Shown here one piece after another: positions 33,264 to 46,632 of a stretch of DNA of 64,000 nt. Both the position numbers and the translations under genes were made by a program. Location: positions 42,163,278-42,227,277 of the forward strand of contig NW_026262701.1 of assembly GCF_021869535.1 (NCBI RefSeq), given 5' to 3'. A model generated the notes under the pieces. It worked only from the letters and a program-made list of their open reading frames with translations. It was not told the DNA's origin and ran no database searches. Numbering within the stretch: the first letter of the stretch is position 1; every line of letters starts with the position of its first letter. This stretch comes from Mytilus californianus (taxonomy: Eukaryota; Mollusca; Bivalvia; Mytilida; Mytilidae).

Positions 33264-34108
33264 AAACAAGAGTGCACACGCTGAAATGTTGCGCCTTCTT
33301 TACTAATCATTGATATCATGTTGATAGTCCTAAATATAAAGCTTTACTACAACTATCACATAAACTCAACATGATCCAAGAAAATTAATTCAAGGTCATA
33401 TAAACCCGACAAGAAATACATGTACACCTTACAACCATTCAATATACTAAATATAGTTGACCTATTGCTTATTATTTCTAAGAAGCAGACTTAACCAAGA
33501 AAACTAAACATTGACCAATGAACCATGGAAATGAGGTGAAGGTCAGATGAACCATGCCAGGCAGACATGTACAGCTTACAATCCTTCCATACAACACATA
33601 TAGTTGACCTATTGCTTATAGATTAAGAAAAACAGACCAAAACACAAAAACTTAACACTGAGCAATGAACCGTGAAAATGAAGTCAAGGTCAAATAAAAC
33701 CTGCGAGACTGACATGTACATCATAAAATGTTTCCATACACCAAATATAGTTGACCTATTGCATTTAGTATTAGAAAAAAAGACCAAAACTCAAAAATTT
33801 TACTTTGACTACTGAACCATGAAAATGAGGTCAAGGTCAGATGACACCTGCCAGCTAGACATGTACACCTTACAATCATTCCATACACCAAATATAGTAG
33901 ACCTATTGCATACAGTATAAGAAAAACAGACCAAAACACAAAAACTTTACTATAACCACTGAACCATGAAAATGAGGTCAAGGTCAGATGACACCTGCCA
34001 GTTGGTCATGTACACCTTACAGTCCTTCCATACACCGAATATAATAGACCTATTGCTTATAGTATCTGAGATATGGACTTGACCACCAAAACTTAACCTT
34101 AAATATAA
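33264..34108 (-). mobile_element. Family-A tandem-core element, reversed
   Basis: It begins AACAAGAGTGCACACGCTG, the complement of the family-A right end, and has about five ~146-bp units marked by GAAAATGAGGTCAAGGTCA. It stops abruptly against the family-B element at 34.11 kb, so the hairpin end is missing. Confidence 0.8.
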
Positions 34109-34109
34109 C

Positions 34110-35158
34110 TAGAGGCGCTCAAGAGCCTGTGTCGCTCACCTGTATTTACTGATGCTTTGGAAATCATGTAAAATAAGGTTAAAATCATAATTAATAGTAT
34201 TAGATATTAGATATTATAATGATATCTAAGATAATAACAAAAAACTGCAAAATTTTTGTAAAATTACTAACTCAGGGGCAGCAACCCAACAACGGGTTGT
34301 CGGATTTGTCTGAAAATTTCAGGGCAGATAAATCTAAATCTGATGAACATTTTTGCCACCTGTCAGATTTGCTCTAAATGCTTTAGTTTCAGAGATATAA
34401 ACCAAAAACTGCATTTAACCCCTATGTTCTATTTTTAACCAAAGTCGGCCATGTTGGTTGGAAGGCGGGGTCATCGGACAAATTTTTTAAACTAGATACC
34501 CTAATAATGATTATGGCCAAGTATGGTTAAATTTGTCTCAGTAGTTTCAGAGAAGAAGATTTTTGTAAAAGATTAAAAGATTACAAAAATTTACAAAAAA
34601 TTGTTAAAAATTGACTATTAAGGGCAATCACTCCTAAAGGGGTCGACTGACAATTTTGGTCATGACAACTTATTTGTAGATCTTACTTTGCTGAACATTA
34701 TTGCTGTTTACAGTTTATCTCTATCTATAATAATATTCAAGATAATAACCAAAAACTGCAAAATTTCCTTAAAATTACCAATTCAGGGGCAGCAACCCAA
34801 CAACAGGTTGTCAGATTTGTCTGAAAATTTCAGGGCAGATAGATCTTGACCTGATAATCAGTTTTACCCTATGTCAGATTACTCTAAATGCTTTGGTTTC
34901 AGAGATATAAGCCAAAATCTACATTTTACCCCTATGTTCTATTTTTAGCCATGGCGGCTATCTTGGTTGGTTGGCCGGGTCATCAGACACATTTTTTAAA
35001 CAAGATACCCTAATGATGATTGTGGCCAAGTTTGGTTAAATTTGGTCCGGTGGTTTCAGAGGAGAAGATTTTTGTAAAAAGCTAACGACGACGGACAACG
35101 ACGACGGACGCCAAGTGATGAGAAAAGCTCACTTGGCCCTTTGGGCCAGGTGAGCTAA
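34110..35158 (+). mobile_element. Family-B element with both termini
   Basis: The left end is GAGGCGCTCAAGAGCCTG (hairpin) then TCGCTCACCTG. Two ~500-bp units carry 'gggcagcaacccaacaac', 'cttttgtaaaa' and similar words. The right end is a hairpin TGGCCC-TTT-GGGCCA within GCTCACTTGG...CCAGGTGAGC. 'gacggacaacgacgacggacgcc' precedes the right hairpin, as in other tandem-core families. Confidence 0.8.
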
Positions 35159-36690
35159 AAAAGAAGATGTGGTATGATTGCCAATGGACAACTCTCCACA
35201 AGAGACCAAATGAAACAGAAATTAACAACTATAGGTCACCGTAAGGCCTTCAACAATGAGCAAAGCCCATACCGCACAGTCAGCTATAAATGGCCCCGAA
35301 ATGACAATGTAAAACAATTCAAACGAGAAAACTAACAGCCTAATTTAAGCACAAATAAACTGCTTCGCTTAGCGCAGCTGGATACGCCCGCAGAGGTCTA
35401 ACCCTGAACAGTTCCTAGGGGCAAAAATGGACACAATATTCAAGCTTGATACAGGTCTGAATTTTGAATGTAATTAAATATTTGACATATTATAGGTTTC
35501 TGAATAAATGTAGTCAAAGAACTTGAAATTGGTTATATGAATTGAATTTATATTCAATTAAAGATTTCTTGCTATTGTGCAATACACTGTGCTGTTGTGC
35601 AATACTTAGTAAATCTGTTGTCAGACTATACACAAATAAAATCTTATAACTTGGAAACGTAAAATCGAAAATTTATAAAAATCAAAAGGGAGCTTACAAA
35701 AATAGATATAAACAATTTACCAAAGTTTCATAAAAAAAGCTGAAAGCATTTTTGAGTTATTGTCCGAAAACTGGAAAATCCCCCTTTTTGTAATGAATAA
35801 AACCCCATAAATCGGAACTGTATTGTCTAAAATTTATAAAAATCAAAAGGGAGCTCATGTCAATAGAAAAAAACAATTCACCAAAGTTTCTTGCAAATTG
35901 GTGAAATTGTTTTTGAGCTATTGTCCGAAAACTGGAAAATTCCCCCCTTTTTTAATGAATAAAACCCCAAAACTCGGAAAAGGAGAACCTGAAATTTATA
36001 AGAAACAAAAGGGAGCTCACATCAATAGATATAAACAATTCACATAAGTTTCATGCAAATTGGTGAAATTTTTTTGAGTTATTGTCCGAAAACTGGAAAA
36101 TCCCCCCTTTTTTAATGAATAAAACCTCAAAACTTGGAAATGGTAAATCCGAAATTTATAAAAAAACGAAAGGGAGCTCACGTCATATATAAACAATTCA
36201 CCAAAGTTTCATGCATATTGGTTAAAGCGCTTTTGAATTAATGTCTGACATGTTGACGACGGACGGACTGACAGACGGACGGACAGACAGACAACGGTAT
36301 ACCATAATACGTCCCGTAAACGGGTGTATAAAAATGAACGAAAAACAAATATGTAACACATAAACAAACGACAACCACTGAATTACAGGCTCCTGACTTG
36401 GGACAGGCACATACATACAGAATGTGGCAGGGTTAAACATGTTAGCGGGATCCCAACCCTCCCCCTAACCTGGGACAGTGGTGTAACAGTACAACATAAG
36501 AACAAACTATAAAAATCAGTTGAAAGAGGCTTAACACATCAGATGGATAAAAATACAAATACTACAAATACAAGTGGTACTTGTACATCCAAACAACAAA
36601 AAGACACTAAGTACAGATCTGAGAGTACTCGCAGTTACTGACAGCTAGTTCAAAGCCACTAACAACTAATAAAAAAAATCATGCATCTAA
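35159..36690 (+). repeat. R1 repeat, best copy, split by a family-F insertion
   Basis: The head (35161-35355) and the tail (36331-36690) are continuous parts of one R1 unit separated by the family-F element. The tail carries 'gaacgaaaaacaaatatgtaacac', 'acaaccactgaattacaggctcctgacttgggacaggcacatac', 'cctaacctgggacagtgg' and 'gtactcgcagttactgacagctag'. No coding content. Confidence 0.8.
35356..36332 (+). mobile_element. Family-F element, four ~161-bp tandem units with terminal hairpin
   Basis: Units carry AAAGGGAGCT near 35687, 35848, 36009 and 36171. The left end has TGCTTCGCTTAGCGCAGCTG. The right end is a hairpin ATACGTCCCGTAAACGGGTGTAT shown as stem ATACG-CCCG / CGGG-TGTAT, preceded by a GACGGACGGA/GACAGACAGA stretch. 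The host R1 copy resumes immediately after, so both ends are known to within a few bases. Confidence 0.8.
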
Positions 36691-37076
36691 GACTAAGTTC
36701 TTGTTCACTGATCCATGAAATGAGGTCTAGGTCAAGTGAAAACACTCTGACAAGCATGAGGACCTTGCAAGGTACGCACACACAAATATAGTTATCCTAT
36801 TACTCATAATAAGAGAGAAATTAACATTACAAAAAATCTGAACTTTTTTTTAAGTAGTCACTGAACCATGAAAATGAGGTCAAGGATAATGGACTTGTGA
36901 CAGACAGAATTGGTATCATGAGGCATCTATATACAAAGTATGAAGCATCTAGGTCTTCCACCTTCTAAAATATAAAGCTTTTAGGAAGTTAGCTAACGCC
37001 ACCGCCGTAGCCACCGCCGGATCACTATCCCTATGTTGAGCTTTCTGCGACAAAAGTTGCAGGCTCGACAAAAATA
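36691..37076 (-). mobile_element. Family-A element fragment, reversed, hairpin end
   Basis: It has two diverged units and the terminal hairpin GTTGAGCTTTCTGCGAC...GTTGCAGGCTCGAC. It may be the missing hairpin half of the 33.26-34.11 kb copy, separated by later insertions. Confidence 0.65.
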
Positions 37077-37838
37077 CATGAACATTTTAAAGTACTAAAT
37101 TTTGAGTATATACATGTAAAACCACAAGTTACTAACTGAAGCTCATGGTGAACTGTAACCAAAAACTTTAAGTGAATATAATTTAGAGAAAGACAGATGG
37201 ATGCACAAACAGTATCAAAACAGAGCATAAAACTTACCGAACAAGATGTTTTACATTTATCATTCAGAAGCAGGAAAATTGAAGTGTTTCTTTTCTTTCT
37301 CTGCCCTCCATGATATAAACTTCAAATTCATTCATGCAAAATATGAAAATCTGCAAAAGTAGGACCTTGTACATCAGCTTATCCACATTTTAACTTTTGA
37401 ACTGCATTGTTCTTTTCATCTTGCTGGCAACCTAAACATAAAAAAAATGATAAACACATAATTCTGAAATAACTTCGTGTATTTATTTTTGTTGGTACAA
37501 ACAGTTTTTCCAAATTTAAACGAAAACATCATCACTAAAAAGGACGTCATAGTCATACTTACCTCCGAAATATTTAAACAAACCAAAATTAATACTTGAT
37601 TAAGATCTTGTCATAAATGTATAGCATGGATACCTCTTATTTTTGAAGACCATATGTCTATTGCATACTTATATTCCTTTGTACAAGAGTATGCATATTA
37701 ATATTAAAGATTGATTCTGAGGACTTTAAAATCAAAGAGGTAGTGCCATTATCCCCTGAATTCATTACACTATACAATGCCATAAGGCTACTCCAAGTTG
37801 TATGCCAATCTTTAACATGTTAAATTAGCATGATTAAT
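37077..37838. other. No confirmed gene; two strong minus-strand donor motifs
   Basis: GTAAGT occurs on the minus strand at 37565-37560 (after CGGAG) and at 37237-37232 (after GTTCG). Pyrimidine-rich AG acceptors lie between them (TTATGTTTAG; CTACTTTTGCAG). These could bound small non-coding 5' exons of an unknown minus-strand gene. No protein evidence. Confidence 0.2.
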
Positions 37839-40800
37839 TTAAAGGGAAACTTCGCAAAAAAATAAAAAATTGATATTATGTCCATTCTGTATAAAAAAGC
37901 ACAAATTCATAAATATTAAAGTTTTATTCTGCTAGATAAGAGATCACCATCGATTTTAAATTTAGAGTATCAATTCTCTGCGTGCGGCCATTTTGACATC
38001 TTCTCGGTTTAGAAACCACGATATATCTATAAACCACAAAGGACCAAAACCAGCAGTAACCTAACGTAGTCGCATTTATCCGACTAACTTGATACGGAAA
38101 ATGTAATTATTTTTTTTAATAACTATGGTCTGTCGTTTTTAAACTGTTTTTTCTTTACGAAGTTTTTGAAACAAGAAATTTATATGGGAATTAGTTAAAA
38201 AGTCAAAGTTCAATGTCATAAATAAGTGTTCCGTGTTCGAAAATCTAATTTGTTCATAATTCTTTTATGTAATAAACTTATTTAGATAAATTCGGACCTT
38301 CTCTTATCTGATCACCAGCATGGCTAAAGAAATTATTCCCTGGGGTATTGTGAGGTGACACGTCCAGGTATTCAAGCGATTTCCTGTCGGGCTTAAAAAC
38401 TCTTATTACACAATTACATAAAGCATGTTCATGCATCGCTTCACTTCTGAGGGAATTGATCAGTGTACACAGCCGATAACTTGTAACTTTCCATTTTGAA
38501 ACTATCAGGTGTTAATATCTCTGTCTTGCGTGTCCGATATTGATATACTAGTCATTACTAAACTCATACGCTTGTTTATAAATAACATTTCTGGTGTAAA
38601 GAATGATATTTATGAAAATCTAAATAATTCCAAAAAAAGATTTGATAAAATAAAAATCTATTTACATATTTTTTCCAAGGGAAAATTGGGGAAAATGTAA
38701 GTATATACTCGTTGTCAATAATGATGGACATTTTGAAACATGAAAGACTATTGATTTAACAAAAATGTACGCACTTGTCGATCATTGGTTTATACGCCTA
38801 GATAGAAAGTTACGGAACTTTAGATAGTCGCAATTTAAAATTGTATATTGAATATAAGAAAGAACATCCAGAACCGATTTGATTTAAATACAGGTCGATA
38901 TCTAACTTGCTTTGGTTCATCGAAGTTATGGACACAGTAAAATCACAGATTTATATTTCAATTAGATTGTTCTCGACTGACAGTTGAAGAAATTCGTCAT
39001 CATCTCAATTGTTGGGTATAATGTATATTAATGTGCACATGGTTCAAATAGAACCTTATGCCAATTTTCCTGTTCCGACATGCATGTAATATATATGCCA
39101 CTGGACGTACACTAATGATCCCCAAAAAGTTTATTTGAAGAAATAAAGAAACTTCACTCCGGATAGACTGATAGTAGTTGTATTAACGTCTGATCAGCTT
39201 GAGGGTTGATTAATTTATTACGTTAGCTTGTGGGGGAATAAACCATTCCCAATATTGCACTTATGCATAAAATATTAAATAAGAGTAATATAAGAGAAAA
39301 TATAAATACGAAAAGTCGCATATCTGATAAAAAAAAGTCTCACCAACTATAGGATTTCACGTACAATTGTCATTATAATCGAAATAACGGACAGTCATTA
39401 AAATACATGCATGTACGTTTTGATAAAAAGGGGTGCCGCAGTTGCATATTATTCATCATAAATCTATTTCAAGTTTATACTTTCCTGTTAGTCTTATCAG
39501 TTAACGCAGAGACATGTAACTATACATCTCTAGTTAACGACAATCAACTATATAAATATCTGAATCTGATGTGACTTACCGTTCATCTCTAGTGGTTCAT
39601 CTCTTTCATTTTTTTTTCTTCTTTTTTTTTTGATTTGGGCAGGAACATAAACATTGTTAGATATAATGTTCCCAGGTTTGAGGGGGGGGGGGGGGGGTTG
39701 GAGGTCAAGTCTATCGAAAGTTACAAAATAAGAACATTGTATTTATGAATTTACAAGAAGAATTCTGTTCTTGGACGTAGTTTTCTTCTTCTTTTTTTTT
39801 AGTTCAGTGATTTAAATTGAGAAAAAATCTAGTCAGAATTTAAATCGTTCCGGCAATCCCCCACCTAAGACTCCTCTAAAATCATGAATGGTCATGCTTC
39901 ACAATCATCAGAATTTACTTTGCATTGGTACATTCTGTATCGGTAGTGATTAACCTTGACATTTCCGGGTATAACAGAGCTACTTGTATATTACCTGTAT
40001 GTGGTTAGGTACATCTTCCCATGAGGTCTTACGTATACAGGTTCACATTTATAATGGTTTCTGATATAACAAGGTTTTATGACATTCACACTTCTGCATG
40101 TTCTGTATACCAGTTTCTTATCTTATTTTCAGACCGAATGAGGATGTGAATATTTTCCAGGAAAAATATTGAGTATCAAAGTATCAAATTAATTTCGGGA
40201 TATTTTTCTTTTTTGGTATTAAATCACAGAAATTTAAAGAATATACTGCTTATAGATATAAGAAGATGTGGTATGAGTGCAAATGAGACAACTCTCCATC
40301 CAAGTCATAATTTATAAAAGTAAACCATTATTGGTCAAAGTACGGTCTTCAACACGGAGCCTTGGATCACACCGAACAGCAAGCTATAAAGGGCCCCAAC
40401 AAATTACTAGTGTAAAACCAGGAGTATTCTTGTCAGTTAAGACAGACATATAATTATATGTTTATATATATATATGTCTGCGGTATAGACATGGTTTATG
40501 AATGAATGATATGTCTTGCAAAGGTACAAGATATAAAGCACATTGAAAATTGATTCCGCCGGTCTGTCTCCTTTCAATAAAGGAAAGTTGACGTTAGATT
40601 GATTCTGTAAAAAAATTTTAAACATCGTTGGTCAAATAGCTAAAGTATTTGTTGTGAGATGTAGAATATTTTAATAAGGTAAATGTAGATTGCTTTGGAC
40701 GGACCAAACTATATTAATGTAACTGATAATTTTCTCTGCACATTTAAATATTCAAGGTTACCGATGATAATTCAAAATAGCACAGTTTTTGGTTTATACG

Positions 40801-42238
40801 CTCGTTTTCGTGGGCCATTTTTATTTATAAAATTATTTCATTGAAAGTTATTCAGAATTCCGATGTTACAACAAAATACTCACCCATCTATTTAAAAACT
40901 GAGCTAACGAAAAATATAAAAAAATATATATAACGGCGATTCAGGTATTTTGCCACCATATTCCTCCCCAAATAATTATTTTTTTCTGTCTCAAACCCAC
41001 ATTTCTCTTTTATCATTTTTGTTTTATCTTTTTCAAACCGGAAAATAATTTTTGTTCGTAATTATTCGATCTCATTCCAATAAGACAAAGTTGACCTTAA
41101 ATTTCCTGTCAACTTTTTAAACATCTTTCTTCAAATGGCTGAAGTATTTATAAGTTGTGAGATTTAAAATATTTTGATAAGAACATTAATTCCTGAATAT
41201 GTAAATAAAGATCGATTTGGACGGACCAAATTATATAATTGCAATTGGTAATAATCTATTTCAAATATGCAAGGTTACCGATTCTAATTTAAAATAGTAC
41301 AATTTTTAGTTCATACACTCGTGTTTAGAATGCCATTATTATTTATTCAATTAAATTATTTCAGTATTTCATTGTTACAAAAATATTCAGCAGTCATAAT
41401 TCATTTTAAACTGAGCTTACGGAAATATAAAAATATACCACGGCTATCCAGTTATTGTGCCACCATATTACTCCCCCAAAATAATTATATTTCTTTTTTT
41501 TTTCTGTCTCAAACTATCACTCCCGTTTATCATTCATACGAAATGATGTTCACACCTGGAACGGTGAACCGTGACGGCTAAAATTCACTGAGTGAAGATC
41601 AAAAGATTAGAATTACAGAATGCAAACCTTTAAATACCTTGAATTTAACCACGCATTCAACAGGTAGTCACTAAGTGTCACAGTACAATACACATTGTAT
41701 TTATTTTACACAGTACTAGCGAGAAATGTTTGCTAGACTGAAGTAAAAGGTGAGAATACAAACATGCATTTTTAATACACTATCAGTTATATATGTTTGT
41801 TGAAAATATCCGTCTGAAAAAAAATTCATAAAAATATTCTATTGTATGATTTACTTTTATTACTATAATGACTATAATCATATCAGAAATCCTTAAAATA
41901 TAAATCGTACATTTTATTTTTAAAAATTGCACGGCTGATCACTTTACTTTCTTAATTATTAGTTGGTTAATAGCTACGCCAAAAGTCGTCGATGCGCTTT
42001 AAATCGCGTTATTAGATGATTAACGAACAAGACTTAAATGAGATTAATTCCACTCCCGGCATGCAAAAAGACTTAAACTACGTCACAGAAGTCAGGAAGT
42101 TCGAATAAATAAAATTAATAATTCCCAATTTTCTTCTTTATTAGTTTTCATATCCAGATAAAACTTGGTGAATATGTTTTTTATGGTATTATGAACATAA
42201 TAAGATGATAAGTAAAAAATCGCGAATTTTCCCTTTAA
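37839..42238. mobile_element. 4.39-kb TTAA-flanked TIR element, copy 1
   Basis: The element spans 37843-42234 and is flanked by TTAA (37839-37842 and 42235-42238). The ends AGGGAAACTTCGC and the complement of the right end (AGGGAAAATTCGC) differ at one base; looser inverted similarity continues for about 90 bp. The longest internal frames are 62-86 codons, so it is non-autonomous or decayed. Internal landmarks are a 63-codon frame at 38509, a G run at 39682-39697, an R1-subfamily copy at 40254-40425 and a diverged ~370-bp duplication (about 40630-41000 versus 41120-41500). The TTAA target fits piggyBac-type transposition, but the AGGG terminus is not the classical piggyBac end. Confidence 0.85.
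39499..39539. mobile_element. 25-bp mini-palindrome with AGTTAACG duplication (in TTAA copy 1)
   Basis: CAGAGACATGTA...TACATCTCT (39507-39531) is flanked by AGTTAACG on both sides (39499-39506, 39532-39539). It has the same terminal word as 48754 and 49028, slightly decayed on the right. It is present in both TTAA copies (43895-43935), so it predates the duplication. Confidence 0.65.
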
Positions 42239-45200
42239 AGGGAAACTTCGCAAAAAAATAAAAAATTGATATTATGTCCATTCTGTATAAAAAAGCACAA
42301 ATTCATAAATATTAAAGTTTTATTCTGCTAGATAAGAGATCACCATCGATTTTAAATTTAGAGTATCAATTCTCTGCGTGCGGCCATTTTGACATCTTCT
42401 CGGTTTAGAAACCACGATATATCTATAAACCACAAAGGACCAAAACCAGCAGTAACCTAACGTAGTCGCATTTATCCGACTAACTTGATACGGAAAATGT
42501 AATTATTTTTTTTAATAACTATGGTCTGTCGTTTTTAAACTGTTTTTTCTTTACGAAGTTTTTGAAACAAGAAATTTATATGGGAATTAGTTAAAAAGTC
42601 AAAGTTCAATGTCATAAATAAGTGTTCCGTGTTCGAAAATCTAATTTGTTCATAATTCTTTTATGTAATAAACTTATTTAGATAAATTCGGACCTTCTCT
42701 TATCTGATCACCAGCATGGCTAAAGAAATTATTCCCTGGGGTATTGTGAGGTGACACGTCCAGGTATTCAAGCGATTTCCTGTCGGGCTTAAAAACTCTT
42801 ATTACACAATTACATAAAGCATGTTCATGCATCGCTTCACTTCTGAGGGAATTGATCAGTGTACACAGCCGATAACTTGTAACTTTCCATTTTGAAACTA
42901 TCAGGTGTTAATATCTCTGTCTTGCGTGTCCGATATTGATATACTAGTCATTACTAAACTCATACGCTTGTTTATAAATAACATTTCTGGTGTAAAGAAT
43001 GATATTTATGAAAATCTAAATAATTCCAAAAAAAGATTTGATAAAATAAAAATCTATTTACATATTTTTTCCAAGGGAAAATTGGGGAAAATGTAAGTAT
43101 ATACTCGTTGTCAATAATGATGGACATTTTGAAACATGAAAGACTATTGATTTAACAAAAATGTACGCACTTGTCGATCATTGGTTTATACGCCTAGATA
43201 GAAAGTTACGGAACTTTAGATAGTCGCAATTTAAAATTGTATATTGAATATAAGAAAGAACATCCAGAACCGATTTGATTTAAATACAGGTCGATATCTA
43301 ACTTGCTTTGGTTCATCGAAGTTATGGACACAGTAAAATCACAGATTTATATTTCAATTAGATTGTTCTCGACTGACAGTTGAAGAAATTCGTCATCATC
43401 TCAATTGTTGGGTATAATGTATATTAATGTGCACATGGTTCAAATAGAACCTTATGCCAATTTTCCTGTTCCGACATGCATGTAATATATATGCCACTGG
43501 ACGTACACTAATGATCCCCAAAAAGTTTATTTGAAGAAATAAAGAAACTTCACTCCGGATAGACTGATAGTAGTTGTATTAACGTCTGATCAGCTTGAGG
43601 GTTGATTAATTTATTACGTTAGCTTGTGGGGGAATAAACCATTCCCAATATTGCACTTATGCATAAAATATTAAATAAGAGTAATATAAGAGAAAATATA
43701 AATACGAAAAGTCGCATATCTGATAAAAAAAAGTCTCACCAACTATAGGATTTCACGTACAATTGTCATTATAATCGAAATAACGGACAGTCATTAAAAT
43801 ACATGCATGTACGTTTTGATAAAAAGGGGTGCCGCAGTTGCATATTATTCATCATAAATCTATTTCAAGTTTATACTTTCCTGTTAGTCTTATCAGTTAA
43901 CGCAGAGACATGTAACTATACATCTCTAGTTAACGACAATCAACTATATAAATATCTGAATCTGATGTGACTTACCGTTCATCTCTAGTGGTTCATCTCT
44001 TTCATTTTTTTTTCTTCTTTTTTTTTTGATTTGGGCAGGAACATAAACATTGTTAGATATAATGTTCCCAGGTTTGAGGGGGGGGGGGGGGTTGGAGGTC
44101 AAGTCTATCGAAAGTTACAAAATAAGAACATTGTATTTATGAATTTACAAGAAGAATTCTGTTCTTGGACGTAGTTTTCTTCTTCTTTTTTTTTAGTTCA
44201 GTGATTTAAATTGAGAAAAAATCTAGTCAGAATTTAAATCGTTCCGGCAATCCCCCACCTAAGACTCCTCTAAAATCATGAATGGTCATGCTTCACAATC
44301 ATCAGAATTTACTTTGCATTGGTACATTCTGTATCGGTAGTGATTAACCTTGACATTTCCGGGTATAACAGAGCTACTTGTATATTACCTGTATGTGGTT
44401 AGGTACATCTTCCCATGAGGTCTTACGTATACAGGTTCACATTTATAATGGTTTCTGATATAACAAGGTTTTATGACATTCACACTTCTGCATGTTCTGT
44501 ATACCAGTTTCTTATCTTATTTTCAGACCGAATGAGGATGTGAATATTTTCCAGGAAAAATATTGAGTATCAAAGTATCAAATTAATTTCGGGATATTTT
44601 TCTTTTTTGGTATTAAATCACTGAAATTTAAAGAATATACTGCTTATAGATATAAGAAGATGTGGTATGAGTGCAAATGAGACAACTCTCCATCCAAGTC
44701 ATAATTTATAAAAGTAAACCATTATTGGTCAAAGTACGGTCTTCAACACGGAGCCTTGGATCACACCGAACAGCAAGCTATAAAGGGCCCCAACAAATTA
44801 CTAGTGTAAAACCAGGAGTATTCTTGTCAGTTAAGACAGACATATAATTATATGTTTATATATATATATGTCTGCGGTATAGACATGGTTTATGAATGAA
44901 TGATATGTCTTGCAAAGGTACAAGATATAAAGCACATTGAAAATTGATTCCGCCGGTCTGTCTCCTTTCAATAAAGGAAAGTTGACGTTAGATTGATTCT
45001 GTAAAAAAATTTTAAACATCGTTGGTCAAATAGCTAAAGTATTTGTTGTGAGATGTAGAATATTTTAATAAGGTAAATGTAGATTGCTTTGGACGGACCA
45101 AACTATATTAATGTAACTGATAATTTTCTCTGCACATTTAAATATTCAAGGTTACCGATGATAATTCAAAATAGCACAGTTTTTGGTTTATACGCTCGTT

Positions 45201-46632
45201 TTCGTGGGCCATTTTTATTTATAAAATTATTTCATTGAAAGTTATTCAGAATTCCGATGTTACAACAAAATACTCACCCATCTATTTAAAAACTGAGCTA
45301 ACGAAAAATATAAAAAAATATATATAACGGCGATTCAGGTATTTTGCCACCATATTCCTCCCCAAATAATTATTTTTTTCTGTCTCAAACCCACATTTCT
45401 CTTTTATCATTTTTGTTTTATCTTTTTCAAACCGGAAAATAATTTTTGTTCGTAATTATTCGATCTCATTCCAATAAGACAAAGTTGACCTTAAATTTCC
45501 TGTCAACTTTTTAAACATCTTTCTTCAAATGGCTGAAGTATTTATAAGTTGTGAGATTTAAAATATTTTGATAAGAACATTAATTCCTGAATATGTAAAT
45601 AAAGATCGATTTGGACGGACCAAATTATATAATTGCAATTGGTAATAATCTATTTCAAATATGCAAGGTTACCGATTCTAATTTAAAATAGTACAATTTT
45701 TAGTTCATACACTCGTGTTTAGAATGCCATTATTATTTATTCAATTAAATTATTTCAGTATTTCATTGTTACAAAAATATTCAGCAGTCATAATTCATTT
45801 TAAACTGAGCTTACGGAAATATAAAAATATACCACGGCTATCCAGTTATTGTGCCACCATATTACTCCCCCAAAATAATTATATTTCTTTTTTTTTTCTG
45901 TCTCAAACTATCACTCCCGTTTATCATTCATACGAAATGATGTTCACACCTGGAACGGTGAACCGTGACGGCTAAAATTCACTGAGTGAAGATCAAAAGA
46001 TTAGAATTACAGAATGCAAACCTTTAAATACCTTGAATTTAACCACGCATTCAACAGGTAGTCACTAAGTGTCACAGTACAATACACATTGTATTTATTT
46101 TACACAGTACTAGCGAGAAATGTTTGCTAGACTGAAGTAAAAGGTGAGAATACAAACATGCATTTTTAATACACTATCAGTTATATATGTTTGTTGAAAA
46201 TATCCGTCTGAAAAAAAATTCATAAAAATATTCTATTGTATGATTTACTTTTATTACTATAATGACTATAATCATATCAGAAATCCTTAAAATATAAATC
46301 GTACATTTTATTTTTAAAAATTGCACGGCTGATCACTTTACTTTCTTAATTATTAGTTGGTTAATAGCTACGCCAAAAGTCGTCGATGCGCTTTAAATCG
46401 CGTTATTAGATGATTAACGAACAAGACTTAAATGAGATTAATTCCACTCCCGGCATGCAAAAAGACTTAAACTACGTCACAGAAGTCAGGAAGTTCGAAT
46501 AAATAAAATTAATAATTCCCAATTTTCTTCTTTATTAGTTTTCATATCCAGATAAAACTTGGTGAATATGTTTTTTATGGTATTATGAACATAATAAGAT
46601 GATAAGTAAAAAATCGCGAATTTTCCCTTTAA
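42235..46632. mobile_element. 4.39-kb TTAA-flanked TIR element, copy 2 (tandem)
   Basis: The element spans 42239-46628, flanked by TTAA at 42235-42238 (shared with copy 1) and 46629-46632. In the parts compared it matches copy 1 except for one base (A at 40228 versus T at 44622) and a G run of 14 instead of 16. The junction reads TTTTCCCTTTAAAGGGAAAC, so two complete elements abut across one target site. Confidence 0.85.

Noticed and set aside
38509..38700. 63-codon frame duplicated exactly at 42905
   Set aside because: Conservation reflects the recent tandem duplication of the whole element, not selection on protein.
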